Below are positions 54,413 to 64,000 of a stretch of 64,000 nt of DNA, in pieces; within the stretch, counting starts at the first letter, position 1; each line of letters begins with the position of its first letter. Location: NCBI RefSeq assembly GCF_964340395.1, contig NC_135562.1, positions 20,104,626-20,168,625 on the forward strand. The letters are read 5' to 3'. This stretch comes from Glandiceps talaboti. Its lineage: Eukaryota > Hemichordata > Enteropneusta > Spengelidae. Position numbers and translations under genes: made by a program. The notes below the pieces were generated by a model, which worked only from the letters and a program-made list of their open reading frames with translations, was not told the DNA's origin and ran no database searches.

Positions 54413-55917
54413 GAGTGTTTACTCCGAAACTGTAATCACAGAGTCACGCATTTTAAAATTATATTAAATTTTTTCACAGCTGCCTTCTTCCAATATTTCT
54501 TCTTTGGCATTTTGCTGCAAAATAAAAAAAAAATTATTTTAATGTAATAAAAATAGTATTCCCAGACAAATGACAAATACACAACACAATTATAATACTC
54601 TTTTAATTTTACCTACATTGCCACTCCTGGAAAAAATATATATCACTGACAATACATTGATAAATATTTTATTTGAATTATACAGTCATTACAATGAAAT
54701 ACATTAAGTAATACTTGCATTTAAATTCAATTCAATTCCAAAAATTTAGAACACAGCACTATTCCTCATGTTGGGGGTGTTGATTTCTGATCCCAAGTCA
54801 TTACTAATTGCAAGACACTTAGACAGCAGTCACTGTTTTAATTGCAAATCGTTCTTTTTATGAACGTGGAAAAATAAATACGTCTAACGGTCAAAAACAA
54901 TTGATGCAACAATTTTGCCAAACTTGGAACACAAGTATGCAATTTATGATCGATTCTGAGTTCCCTGTTGTCGCGACAATAAGGCCAGTGCACTCACGTG
55001 AATGTAAACATTCTAACAATACAAACACTTGCGAACTTTAGAATCAAATGTTTTAGTACTTAAAATTAAGATATACTACATTTGATCAAGTGATTACTGG
55101 CTGGAAGCGGCATAGTCAGTTGACGTAAAAAAACAAACGAAGCATTGAAAGTGCGTATGGACGTGAATACGTTCAGACGACTGACATTTTGTTCAACCTC
55201 CGAAAAACTCGCTGTTCCAAATCAATCTTTTGATGAACATAGAACAATAAATATAAATTTGGCACACAACTATGCAATTTAGGATTGATTATGAATGTCC
55301 TGTCAATATTGGCGTCGATACAAGTATGCAAAAGTCCATGTACTCGCATGAATGAACGTAAAATTCAAACAATACTCTATAAACGTTGATGAAAGTTTAA
55401 TTTCTGTGTCAAATATTGACCGACAAAAACTGAAATCAATATGCAACTATCCTAAGTACGTTCAATTTACTATGAAAATACGTTAGTTTTTACTCACCGA
55501 GTCAAAGAGTTGTTTCGTCAAGAACTCCGTTGAACTTGAAGCATGGCTGACACTAGTAGTGGAGATGGTCGCAATACGCATGCTCAGATCATGTGCAGAT
55601 TCTCATACGACATAAATGTCGTAGTAAAAAAAAAAATACTGAAAATAGCAGAATTTCGATTTCCAGAAATAGCTCGTTGTGAACAAGGATGGTGATCTTA
55701 CGACTTCTAGGCGTCGAAGCATTGCATGTAGTGTAATGGTTATGGTATGGCATGGGGAAATAAGAGGATTTAAGATGGCGTCCTATGAAACTCACTTGTC
55801 GTGCATTACCACATCGGCAATTTTGACGCTGTTATTTTGCCACCAATATTGATCGTACAAAAACAAAACTCCATAAATGAACCACTAAGTACTTTCCCTT
55901 TCAAAATGGGGTAATTT
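54413..55917. other. Intergenic stretch without a recognisable gene
   Basis: A possible small exon at 54475-54515 (minus: TTTTGCAG then AKEEILEEGS) is too short to trust. Two related AT-rich segments at about 54860-54960 and 55200-55300 share CAATTTATGATCGATT-type words, suggesting an old duplication. Confidence 0.4.
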
Positions 55918-56036
55918 TAGAAAGAGTATTATCGTATCTTCTCTTTCTTCACCTTCTTCCTCTGAAATAAGTTCACCACTGTACTCCATTAGAAATTCTC
56001 CAGCATCTGTGTCTCGTAGAGTAAATACTCCTCTAC
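55918..56036 (-). CDS. SET-domain exon (N-terminal half of SET)
   Basis: After an acceptor-like TATTTTGATATAG the minus strand reads GRGVFTLRDTDAGEFLMEYS, then GELISEEEGEERED. GRGVF and the EYxGEL box are the first two conserved blocks of SET lysine methyltransferases, and the EExERE ending is like KMT5A-type proteins. The catalytic NHS and Tyr blocks should lie in a following exon, which I did not find to the left. The right donor is unclear; a GTGAAG inside the exon is an alternative. It may be a real gene piece or a captured fragment. Confidence 0.6.
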
Positions 56037-56040
56037 CTAT

Positions 56041-57919
56041 ATCAAAATATACCATTCAGATATCATACTGTTGCACATACAGGTATATACATATCTATAA
56101 AGATATCTCCCTCCTGTGTTTTAGTATTTGATTAATTCTTGCCACAGTAAATCTTTCATAATATATCACTCAAACACTTCAAATTGTCCAGAAGGGATGA
56201 CTTCATCAGCCTATTGACCTTGAGTATCTGCTTTCTAGACATTGAATTGGGACAAATCTCTTCAGTAGACAAGAGTGATGATAATCACATATTTAGGTAC
56301 CACAGAATTTGTGTTCATGTCTTTCATATTGCTTACTTTTGAGGAGGCTAGAGATACCGTTTTGTTGAGTACACACTAGTGCCATTAGACGTGTGTATGT
56401 GTCTGTTTATTGAGTATAGACTAGTGCCATTAGATGTGTGTATTAGGGGTTTGAACAAATCATTATGTGAACTTGTGGTCCCCAGACCAGTGCCTTAAAA
56501 AATGCAGTGGTCCTGCTGAAAGAGTTAGTGGTCCCAGGTCTCGCTAATGTGAAACATCAAATCTTGCCTATGAATCTGTATATTCAGACAACTTTTTAAC
56601 ATAGTATATAAACAGTAAGAACGCATTCCAAATTAATTACGGAAAATTCCAATTACCTGGCGGAAAAGTTATATACACTGTGTTTAAATTAAGTTATGGA
56701 TTTGAATGTTTCCTATGTGTTATGTTACAATGACTTTTGATTGATACCAAAATTGTTTACTTAGCCCCTCTCTAAAATCCACTGAGTAATCATGTGATTT
56801 TTGAACACCAACATTAATCACATCATAACAAATTATTAATCATATGATTGATCACTATCTTTTTATAATTTATTCTTGATTAATCACCTGATTTCTTTGT
56901 ATTATATGACAATGATATGTGTTATTATTATAAAACAATTTGTAATTTGTCGAACATTTCATGATAATAACCATGTTCTTTTTTAGTTGAATTTGCAAGA
57001 CATTATACACTTTTAAAGGCATTTATATTTTTAGTTCTATTCAAACTCTCATACAACATACAATCCATGCATACTCTATTACCCAGAATGGAATATATAG
57101 TTCATATTTAATATAGCACAAATTTTATTTCATTTCACCAATGTTTGGAAAATAAATGATACAAAATATATGATTTATGAAGTTTAAAACTTACAGAACA
57201 TAATTGTCTAATTATAGAAATGAAATCTGAAATTTGAAGTTTGCATTCTTATGATACAGTAAAATTAGTGAAAATCATTACTTATACTTATTAAAATAAA
57301 AACTATCACAATAAATAAGGTAATATGTGTGTTTTCTCATAGTTATGAATTAGTTGGAATTTGATGCATGTCTTCTCTTTCACATATAAGTTCAAATGCT
57401 GAATGTTGTTAATAATGCAAATTGTTTATCAAAAGTCAAACTCCATAAAGAAATCCAATGTACACATTTGCACAGATGTTATCAAATTACATGAAATGTA
57501 CAGTTAACAGTTAGAATAAAGTTAATTACCAAAAATAGCTCCAATGGCATACATACAACACCCACACATACATACATACATACACCACAACTATCTCAAA
57601 TATATTCTATAAACATTATGAAGTAAGTTGATTTAATTAGGAAAAAAATACACAAAAAAACAAACTCCCAGAGAAATGAGACTTCTTATAATGGCACATT
57701 TATTTGTAAAAAAAGGGATCTGAGTAAACAAAATATTTTCATAATTTATGAGAAAAATGATGTCATTCATGTGCACATTGATCGATCAAGTTTACCAAGC
57801 AATGACATATTTTTTCCATGGATGTTAATGGCTAGAAGTTTGATGATGTTTATTTACATAATGTCAGCATGCTCCCCATATGCACAAAGTACATAATGTA
57901 CAATGTATAACCTAACAAG
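56041..57919. other. Intergenic or intronic stretch, very AT-rich
   Basis: No exon seen. A direct repeat of GAGTACACACTAGTGCCATT-type text occurs at about 56368-56390 and 56415-56440. CATACATACATACA microsatellite at 57570-57588. Confidence 0.5.
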
Positions 57920-58007
57920 CTGACATGTCTTCCTGTCTGTTTTATGCTGCTCAGCTGCCCCAGTCAAGTTTAAATTCTCTTTGGTCTTCATTTTTGTATC
58001 TTTGGCT
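57920..58007 (-). CDS. Possible small exon, unrecognised
   Basis: TTTATTTTATTGCAG precedes KDTKMKTKENLNLTGAAEQH and KTDRKTCQLVR on the minus strand. The donor (GTTAG/GTTATA) is weak. It lies between the exon at 58507-58723 and the SET exon on the same strand and might belong to either. Confidence 0.3.
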
Positions 58008-58506
58008 GCAATAAAATAAAACTCTTATAAATGAAAATGATCATTTTTCTGAAATATTTATGCAATACTAAATCGAAAATATAAATATTTACATGTGTTC
58101 TGACTTTAGTATAAGAGGTTGTGGTAAAACTTCCACACAATGGCAGAACACATTCAAATGTTGTTGGGGCAATTGTACTTGAGTTGCATAAATGTTTTAG
58201 TAGTACTTTGTCAACAAAATCACCTTAATTATCAATAATCAATAAAAAAGTATATTAAGCATCACTGATTTCATTTCCTGAATAACTATATGATATGATG
58301 ATATGATATGTAAGCTTGGCATGTTTTATGTCAAATTTTGGGGAACATGCACATATTAAGTTAATTTTGTGTAGAATGTCAAAAAATGTCCCCCTCCCCA
58401 CCTTTGAAGCTATCATACCAAAGTTACTATCAAAGTAATCTTGATTATAATTTAGAACTGTTATTATTTTATTATTTTGGTATGAAACATAGTATTTACT
58501 TGGAGA

Positions 58507-58723
58507 AGTTTTTTTTGTCTTTTTGAGATGTAGATATAGTTTCTCAATTCTCTCCTCTTCTTCATTTGTCAATTGTGGCCTTTTTCTTTCATAGCCATCC
58601 TGCCATCCTTTAATTTCATGGAGACGACAATATCGATTACAATGTAGTAGTTTTTGTCTTCTTCCCGCTCCCTTCCAATTGAAACAGATATGTTTGCCAT
58701 ATATCCCTTTCTTCATCACTGAT
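58507..58723 (-). CDS. Possible exon, Lys/Glu-rich, unrecognised
   Basis: TTACTGCTCCTTCAG is a good acceptor. The open frame then gives SVMKKGIYGKHICFNWKGAG, CNRYCRLHEIKGWQDGY and RKRPQLTNEEEERIEKLYL, ending near a GTAAATAC donor. The RxRPxxTxEEExxI block loosely resembles a Myb-like C-terminal segment seen in many unnamed marine invertebrate proteins. No firm domain. Confidence 0.45.
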
Positions 58724-60360
58724 CTGAAGGAGCAATAATATTGAGTAGACATTCATATGGAGTGACTTGATTTTCTTTTTTTGTTGAAATACTATGCAAT
58801 GTATTTGCAAATAATATCTTGTCAATTTGTTCAATTGTTCCTTTGGTATTTGGTTTAATTCATAATTATCGGAGGACATGTTAATATACAGGTACAATCA
58901 AAATGGATTAATACAATCATGTGTATGTAATCATTCAGCCAATGAACACCAAAACCAAGCAAGGATCATCAGGTGGATGAACATTGACATATGCCATTGT
59001 ACTATATTTTGAGTTTACAGTTTTTTTTTCCAAATATAACTTCTTTCTGTACTCAAATTACACTGACTACTGAACTTGAAATTGTTCAAATGAAGGTAAT
59101 CACATCAAAGATGTCCATTTTGAGTCACAAATGTGATTCTTGGTGTGAGAAAATGCTTTGACTGAGTCCAGAATTGAAACAGTATAGTTTCATTGATGCA
59201 ATGCAATAATTAAATCATTTATGGGCACATTTCACACCTCACTGTCAATAGCATGAATTTATAAAAATTTGTTTGAGCATGGAAGTATGTGGGGTTATAC
59301 TTCCATGGTTTGAGGTTGCTTGGAAACAGTTTCAGTAAAATTAACTCATAGTTACTGCCTATGATTAAATAGATTCATTCTTGCTACAGATAAAATATTT
59401 GTGGCAAAAAATGTTGTTTCAGTAGAAAAAAACACTGTACAACTGTACAGTCAGGGAGTTTTAAAGATATTAACCAACATGCTGATTGATGTTACATATA
59501 GCTGTTCATGTTTATTCATTTTTATATGAATCTCTGTTCGCTGTCTTTGCAATATATGGGATCTGGCTGTTGCCATGGGCGTTGTCTTGTTGCGTGGCAT
59601 ATTTGCATACATGTTTTGATTGTTCATGGTTTTTTTTCTTTGTGTAATACACCACTGTTGGTAACTTTTGCTAAGGGTATTTTTATATATTTTGGAAACG
59701 TTTATTTACTCGCCTACCTGTCATTTGGTCATTGCTAAGGATGTGGTCATGATTACTTGAGTCATTTGTGATGACAAAATATATTGGAATACACTAGTAT
59801 ATATTTAAAAATGTATTTAAATGCACATAGCAACAGGACAATACCAATAGCAACAGTCAAATGATCTTGTATATTGCAAGATAACAGCAGCCTAAGTGAT
59901 TTATAGAAAAATGACTAAACATTCAAAGAATATATGCAAATGTGTCTAGCAGAATGGCAACATCCATAGCAAAAATTAAATGTTCATGAATGTATATTGC
60001 AAAGACAACATAATTGGAAAGGTAACATTCAGGAAATGAACATCTGTACCAAGCATTGATCAGCATGTGGATAAAGAATTTAGGTATGTGTTCTTGTGCT
60101 CCAACACCATTGGCGTATTTTCATATGTGCTAGCTGTGTTGCTAAAATCACAATGACATTTTCACTTCTTATGCCGTGGCCATATATAACTTTGGAGTCA
60201 TTCCAACAGATACACAGTATGTGTACATAACACTTGCATTCTCTTTTATCAATACCTGCTGCCATTTTCCTTGAAAGTTATTACTATAAATAAATGATCT
60301 GTACAAATACTATGATTATGAATGGTATGTAGCAGAATGGAATAACTTTTTACATCATAC
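58724..60360. other. Intronic or intergenic stretch
   Basis: No convincing exon. A 61-codon minus frame at 60080-60265 (CKCYVHILCICWND) lacks splice borders I trust. Confidence 0.4.
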
Positions 60361-60516
60361 CTTTCCACTGTTATGGAGTAGAGTTATTGTCTTTAGGGTG
60401 TCATCAAATTTAATTTTTGAGCAATTTGATGTTGTCACTTTTGTGACTGATTTGTTTCGAAAAGATCTCATCAGATCCCCATCTGTAATTTTCCAATTTG
60501 TATCTGACATCCAATC
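60361..60516 (-). CDS. Internal exon of an unrecognised gene
   Basis: 156 bp, exactly 52 codons in phase 0, between a TTTGCTCTGTAG acceptor and a GTATGA donor: DWMSDTNWKITDGDLMRSFR, then NKSVTKVTTSNCSKIKFDD and TLKTITLLHNSGK. It directly follows the exon at 61124-61362 in phase, so the two form one mRNA. No domain recognised. Confidence 0.62.
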
Positions 60517-61123
60517 CTACAGAGCAAACGTAATAGACTTATTATGAAAGCAGTAAATCAGTCAGAAACTAAACATCTATATGTCAAGTTTATTATGTGT
60601 ATAAACACAACTCTATTTTGGCAATAGCTATATCAAAAGATTGCTAGTGTGAGGGCAACTCAGAATATACATGTACAGGTCATATTTTAGAGACAATGAA
60701 ATTTAAAACATATTTCACAATCAACTGTAAAGACATATATTGACTATATTTATGTGTCTATACTCATATATCTTATACACCTGCAATTGAATTTTCAATG
60801 TTTTACTTGTCCACCCAACAATGTTACCATCTTTGCAAATGTACCACCACTTGGCGGTTGCTATGGCCCTTTAAAGCTTTGACCAAAAACATTGCTAAAA
60901 TATAAACCTATTTTATTGACAACTCAAAGGAGTGTGCAAAAAATTCTATCAAAGCATTCCACCCATATTTTTTTCAAATTTAAGCGCAAAATATAATTTT
61001 CACCAAAAGACCCTGCTGGAAATAGTAAATACTGCAAATAGCTTTTAAAACATTCTAATACATGCTAATACACATTTCACATTTTCTACATATACTTTCT
61101 ACATATATAAATCAAAGAGATAC

Positions 61124-61362
61124 CTTGTATGCAAATTGAAGTTGCAGCCCATTCATTGAGAATTTGTATTGGTGAGGGCCTGAATGCTGACTCAGTGTAT
61201 TTAAATTATCAGCAAAGTGATATTTAAAATCTAAAACTTCCTTCACTTCGATGGCTTGTGCGCCTGAATACGAACTTTCAATTACAGTCCTTAACTGTCC
61301 CATTGTTCTTGCTTCCTTCAGATGAAGCACCTGAGATATTCTGCTGAAGAACTGGTCTATGT
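61124..61362 (-). CDS. Internal exon of the same unrecognised gene
   Basis: 239 bp between a TTTTATTTCAG acceptor and an AAG/GTATCT donor. It reads DIDQFFSRISQVLHLKEART, then MGQLRTVIESSYSGAQAIEV, VLDFKYHFADNLNTL and FSMNGLQLQFAYK. It begins with two bases of a split codon, so a further upstream exon exists. Codon use and the lack of any lesion suggest a living host gene, in contrast to most of the window. Confidence 0.62.
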
Positions 61363-62880
61363 CTGAAATAAAATGTAAATTATGAATAATAAAATATCAA
61401 TGAGATTGTGTCCTTTGCCAGACTCCTCTGAATGTAGTCTGTAACAGGGACACAAGGTTCAGTGGCACTAAAAATGACCCATTATTATGCATGAATTAAC
61501 CTGTTTAGAGTGTGCCTTCAAAACAGTATTTCCAAGCAACCTCAGAGGGTAATCTTCATGCCATCGACACTGACATGTGAAGTAGTACATAAAAGATTTA
61601 ATGACTTTATTGCATCAATACAAATCTAACCTTTCATTTCTGGGTATTTCTCACAAATAGAATCCTTTTTTTTAAATTTCAAAATGCACAACTATGATGA
61701 TGCATTCATTTTAATTTTAACAATTTCACAACTTTACACCCAAGGTAATACACCCACCAAATCTCATGGCAATCAATCCAGCTGTACACACACTCAGACA
61801 GACAGACAGACAGACACTGTTTGTTCCCTATAGCACTACTGACTTGGTTCAATTGTGTTAAAACAAAAAAACAACAACACACCAATGGTGTTATGGCACA
61901 AATTGTTTACCCACATGCCAATGCATGCTAAGTATGAACATTTGGGTGTTGCTATGGGTGGGTGCGAACACATTGACATACATTTTGTAAATTTTCACTG
62001 ACTTGGCCAGATGTTGTTTGACTAATATATAGTGTTGTCTGGTTGTTGTCAAGGCATAGTCATGGCTGCTTGGGCCAATTGCGTTGAAATATTTTTATGA
62101 AAATCTGTATAGCAATTTTAATGACATTCCACCAAATATCAGCTTTGTTGACCATTTACTTGTTTGTGTTTTTTAAAACAAAAACATATGTATACATACA
62201 CCCAATTTGCATATCCTGTTTGGTGAGAGCAATGTGTGCTTCTTCATGAATACACCAAAAGTGTATCCATAAAGGCATGACTTACTTGGCCCTATTTTGC
62301 ATATAACTGACTCTATCTTTTGGGGCAGATACAACTGTGGAAATAACAGCGTTGCGGTTGCTTGCGTGAAGTTAGCTTCAAGCAGAGACAATTTAGGTAA
62401 AGACAACAAGATAAGTGACACAAAACAACAGCCGGTGCCTCTGATGTAGGTTGACGGAACGCTTTATGACTGTGTTTATATCTGGCATGTTCTAAAATAA
62501 ACTCCCACAGTGTTCTAGGACTGTTCATGCCGACTCATTTACTTGCGTAATGTATAATGACACTACCGTTGTCCTGACCTATAGTGGTCTGACTCATGAC
62601 GTTGTACAGTCTAGTTCCTTATGACTGTGTTCTTATTACATATCTTCATACTAGAGTATTTTTAGGAGAGAATTTTCCCGAAGCAAAGAAGTTCACTTTC
62701 TTCTACTACATACTGAATTTAGTGGCAGGGTAAACTTTCAATGTTAACACGTTTTCAAATTGACTTTCACATAATATAACAATTTACTACGTGAACAACA
62801 GGACGTGTTAACTAACGAAAATAGAGCATTGTTTCCTTGAATGAAGTAAGCTTCAAGCAGAGACAGTTTGGGTAATGCAG
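61363..62880. other. Intronic or intergenic stretch with a CAGA repeat and local duplication
   Basis: (CAGA)n at 61796-61816. AGCTTCAAGCAGAGACA followed by a TTTGGGTAA-like word occurs at 62370-62395 and again at 62850-62875, and CTTATGACTGTGTT recurs at 62463 and 62618, so part of this segment is an old direct duplication. Confidence 0.6.
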
Positions 62881-63108
62881 CAATCTGATTAAAATCCGAT
62901 GTAGATGTCGGCTAATCGTGCATTGCTATCTTACCATCGTTATTTAGCTTGAATTGACCTTCGTAGTAGATATTTACGTTTTTAGCCTGATCGCCTCCTC
63001 AGGCTAAAAACGTAAACATCTACTACGAAGGTCAATTCAAGCTAAATAACGATGGTAAGATAGCAATGCACGATTAGCCGACATCTACATCGGATTTTAA
63101 TCAGATTG
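62881..63108. repeat. 228-bp near-perfect palindrome
   Basis: Arms 62881-62990 and 62999-63108 are 110 bp each and complementary at 109 positions, with one mismatch (GATATTTACG against GATGTTTACG). The loop is 8 bp (TCGCCTCC). The left arm starts CAATCTGATTAAAATCCGAT. Such a long arm pair with a short loop can extrude as a cruciform. The right arm overlaps the end of the reading frame at 63097-63309. Confidence 0.97.
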
Positions 63109-63309
63109 AACATAAAGTTGCCAGATCTTTTTCGTTCCCCACCTCGATAGTTTATATTTACTGGCAACAGATGTTACGATGCCTCTCGGAATCCACCCGT
63201 TGTTTTCGTTACCGCCACTATTCTTGATGTCTTCAATGACAAGATTACCAAGGTCATCACTAATTGTCTTCCCGGACTGAAAGCGTCTTCCCAAACTATT
63301 GAAGTTCAT
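63097..63309 (-). CDS. Small helix-turn-helix protein or exon, transposase-N-terminus-like
   Basis: ATG at 63309 opens MNFNSLGRRFQSGKTISDDL, then GNENNGWIPRGIVTSVASKY and KLSRWGTKKIWQLYV, followed by SD and TAA from the edge of the palindrome. The layout (LGR start, GG...PRGIVxxVA, then a helix ending IWQLY) resembles the N-terminal DNA-binding HTH of several unnamed invertebrate transposases. If so, the frame has been cut by the inverted duplication. No DDE core is visible to the left. Confidence 0.5.
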   Translation of the reverse strand: MNFNSLGRRFQSGKTISDDLGNLVIEDIKNSGGNENNGWIPRGIVTSVASKYKLSRWGTKKIWQLYVQSD

Positions 63310-64000
63310 TTTTAACAGAAGGTAGAGACAGAGTTGATGGTGCTACCACCTGATACAATCACTGATGTATTCTGATGGCATTTTGACTTTTACATTACAA
63401 CATTGTAAACGTCTCATCATAAGTTATCACATGCAGTGTCCTAATCAGTAAACAGAGTCATTGGATATGGGATCCCGTGGTGTTTACACTTTGAAAGGTT
63501 ACCGACACTAATTATATTGTATGTCTTTGCTTGAAACTTGTCTCATTCTTCATTGCCACAAGCATGCAAATGCAACGCTGTTATTTCTACAGTTGTATCT
63601 TGTGGTGACTCACTGGCAAGTAATCACTGAATTATAAACATTCCTTATTTAATCAATAGTAATCCCAAGTGACACAACGTAAACTGCTGTTTTCAAGAGA
63701 ATTTGCTTCATTTTAAAAGGTTTTACACTATATGAATGAAACATTGATTTTCAAACAATTTGTGTACAAGTTACCATCCTATGGCATTCACAATTTGTAC
63801 ATACTTCATTTCATGCCCAGAGTGTTTCTCATAGAACAGAAAAAAATGCTGAAAACAAGACCCAGAAGCTAGTGATCCATACAGCATTTTGAATTTACTG
63901 CAAATACACTGATTAGCCATAATCCTCTTTAAATATGGATTTTTCTTTTTCAGTTTTGTTGTCAGTTTTACCACAATCTGGATGAAAATTTCTTTTAAAA
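63310..64000. other. Intergenic stretch to the window end
   Basis: No gene recognised. A 67-codon frame at 63771-63974 has no motif. Confidence 0.5.

Noticed and set aside
1-64000. tRNA or rRNA genes
   Set aside because: No A-box/B-box pair with a cloverleaf and no rRNA-like conserved stretch was seen by eye; a tRNA scan would be decisive.

Overview
This is a piece of an animal nuclear genome. Genes are sparse and split by introns with GT/AG borders and pyrimidine tracts. The intergenic DNA is AT-rich and carries microsatellites and frequent TACATGTA words. The coding material comes from metazoan transposon families: non-LTR retrotransposons, a Ty3/gypsy-type LTR element, Helitron, FLYWCH-type Mutator-like (MULE), piggyBac, P-element/THAP9-like and tyrosine-recombinase elements. 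The mix fits a marine invertebrate such as a mollusc, hemichordate, cephalochordate or echinoderm. The sequence alone does not decide which. I see no rRNA, tRNA, CRISPR array, bacterial operon or origin.

Layout, left: a 5'-truncated LINE (1-1760, minus) lies beside a short MULE remnant with repeated CGTCCCCGG ends (1926-2387). A broken Helitron Rep gene follows (3339-5135, minus), then a 61-bp tandem repeat (5404-5905) and a 48-bp minisatellite with inverted arms (7640-7955). A gag-like gene (8013-10080, minus) is split by a 930-bp element with terminal inverted repeats. A GC-rich LTR element (11557-15704, minus) has reverse transcriptase, RNase H, a PHD finger, then a 701-codon ORF with a zinc finger and a TatD-like nuclease start, a polypurine tract and a 384-bp LTR. 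Exons of a RING gene resembling the N-terminus of RAG1 lie at 16539-20878 (minus), with a 349-bp palindromic MITE between two of them.

Middle: two LINEs stand 5' end to 5' end (21340-24145 minus; 24150-25465 plus). Then come a ~110-bp-period satellite open on both strands (26040-26860), a decayed intron-containing transposase-like gene (27082-29029, plus), an unrecognised two-exon gene (30652-31265, minus), a 138-bp GC-rich palindrome, an intron-containing PIF1 helicase pseudogene (32413-34370, minus), a P-element-type transposase with two frameshifts (35540-37187, plus) and a second locus of the 48-bp minisatellite (38093-38465).

Right: a 187-bp tandem repeat (41110-41790), a FLYWCH-MULE gene (44066-46132, minus), a piggyBac copy with its TTAA/TIR end, itself split by another TIR-bearing insert (46432-49165, minus), a tyrosine recombinase beside a DEDDh exonuclease exon (50194-52160, minus), a fragment of a herpes-type cysteine protease fold (53741-54118, minus), a SET-domain exon (55918-56036, minus), exons of an unrecognised gene (60361-61362, minus), and a 228-bp near-perfect palindrome abutting a small helix-turn-helix ORF (62881-63309).

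Most of the window is layered transposon debris. The items least explained by common knowledge are the LTR element with PHD and TatD-like modules, the RAG1-N-like gene, and the recombinase/exonuclease pair. Frameshift and stop positions are given throughout; no repaired sequences are written.
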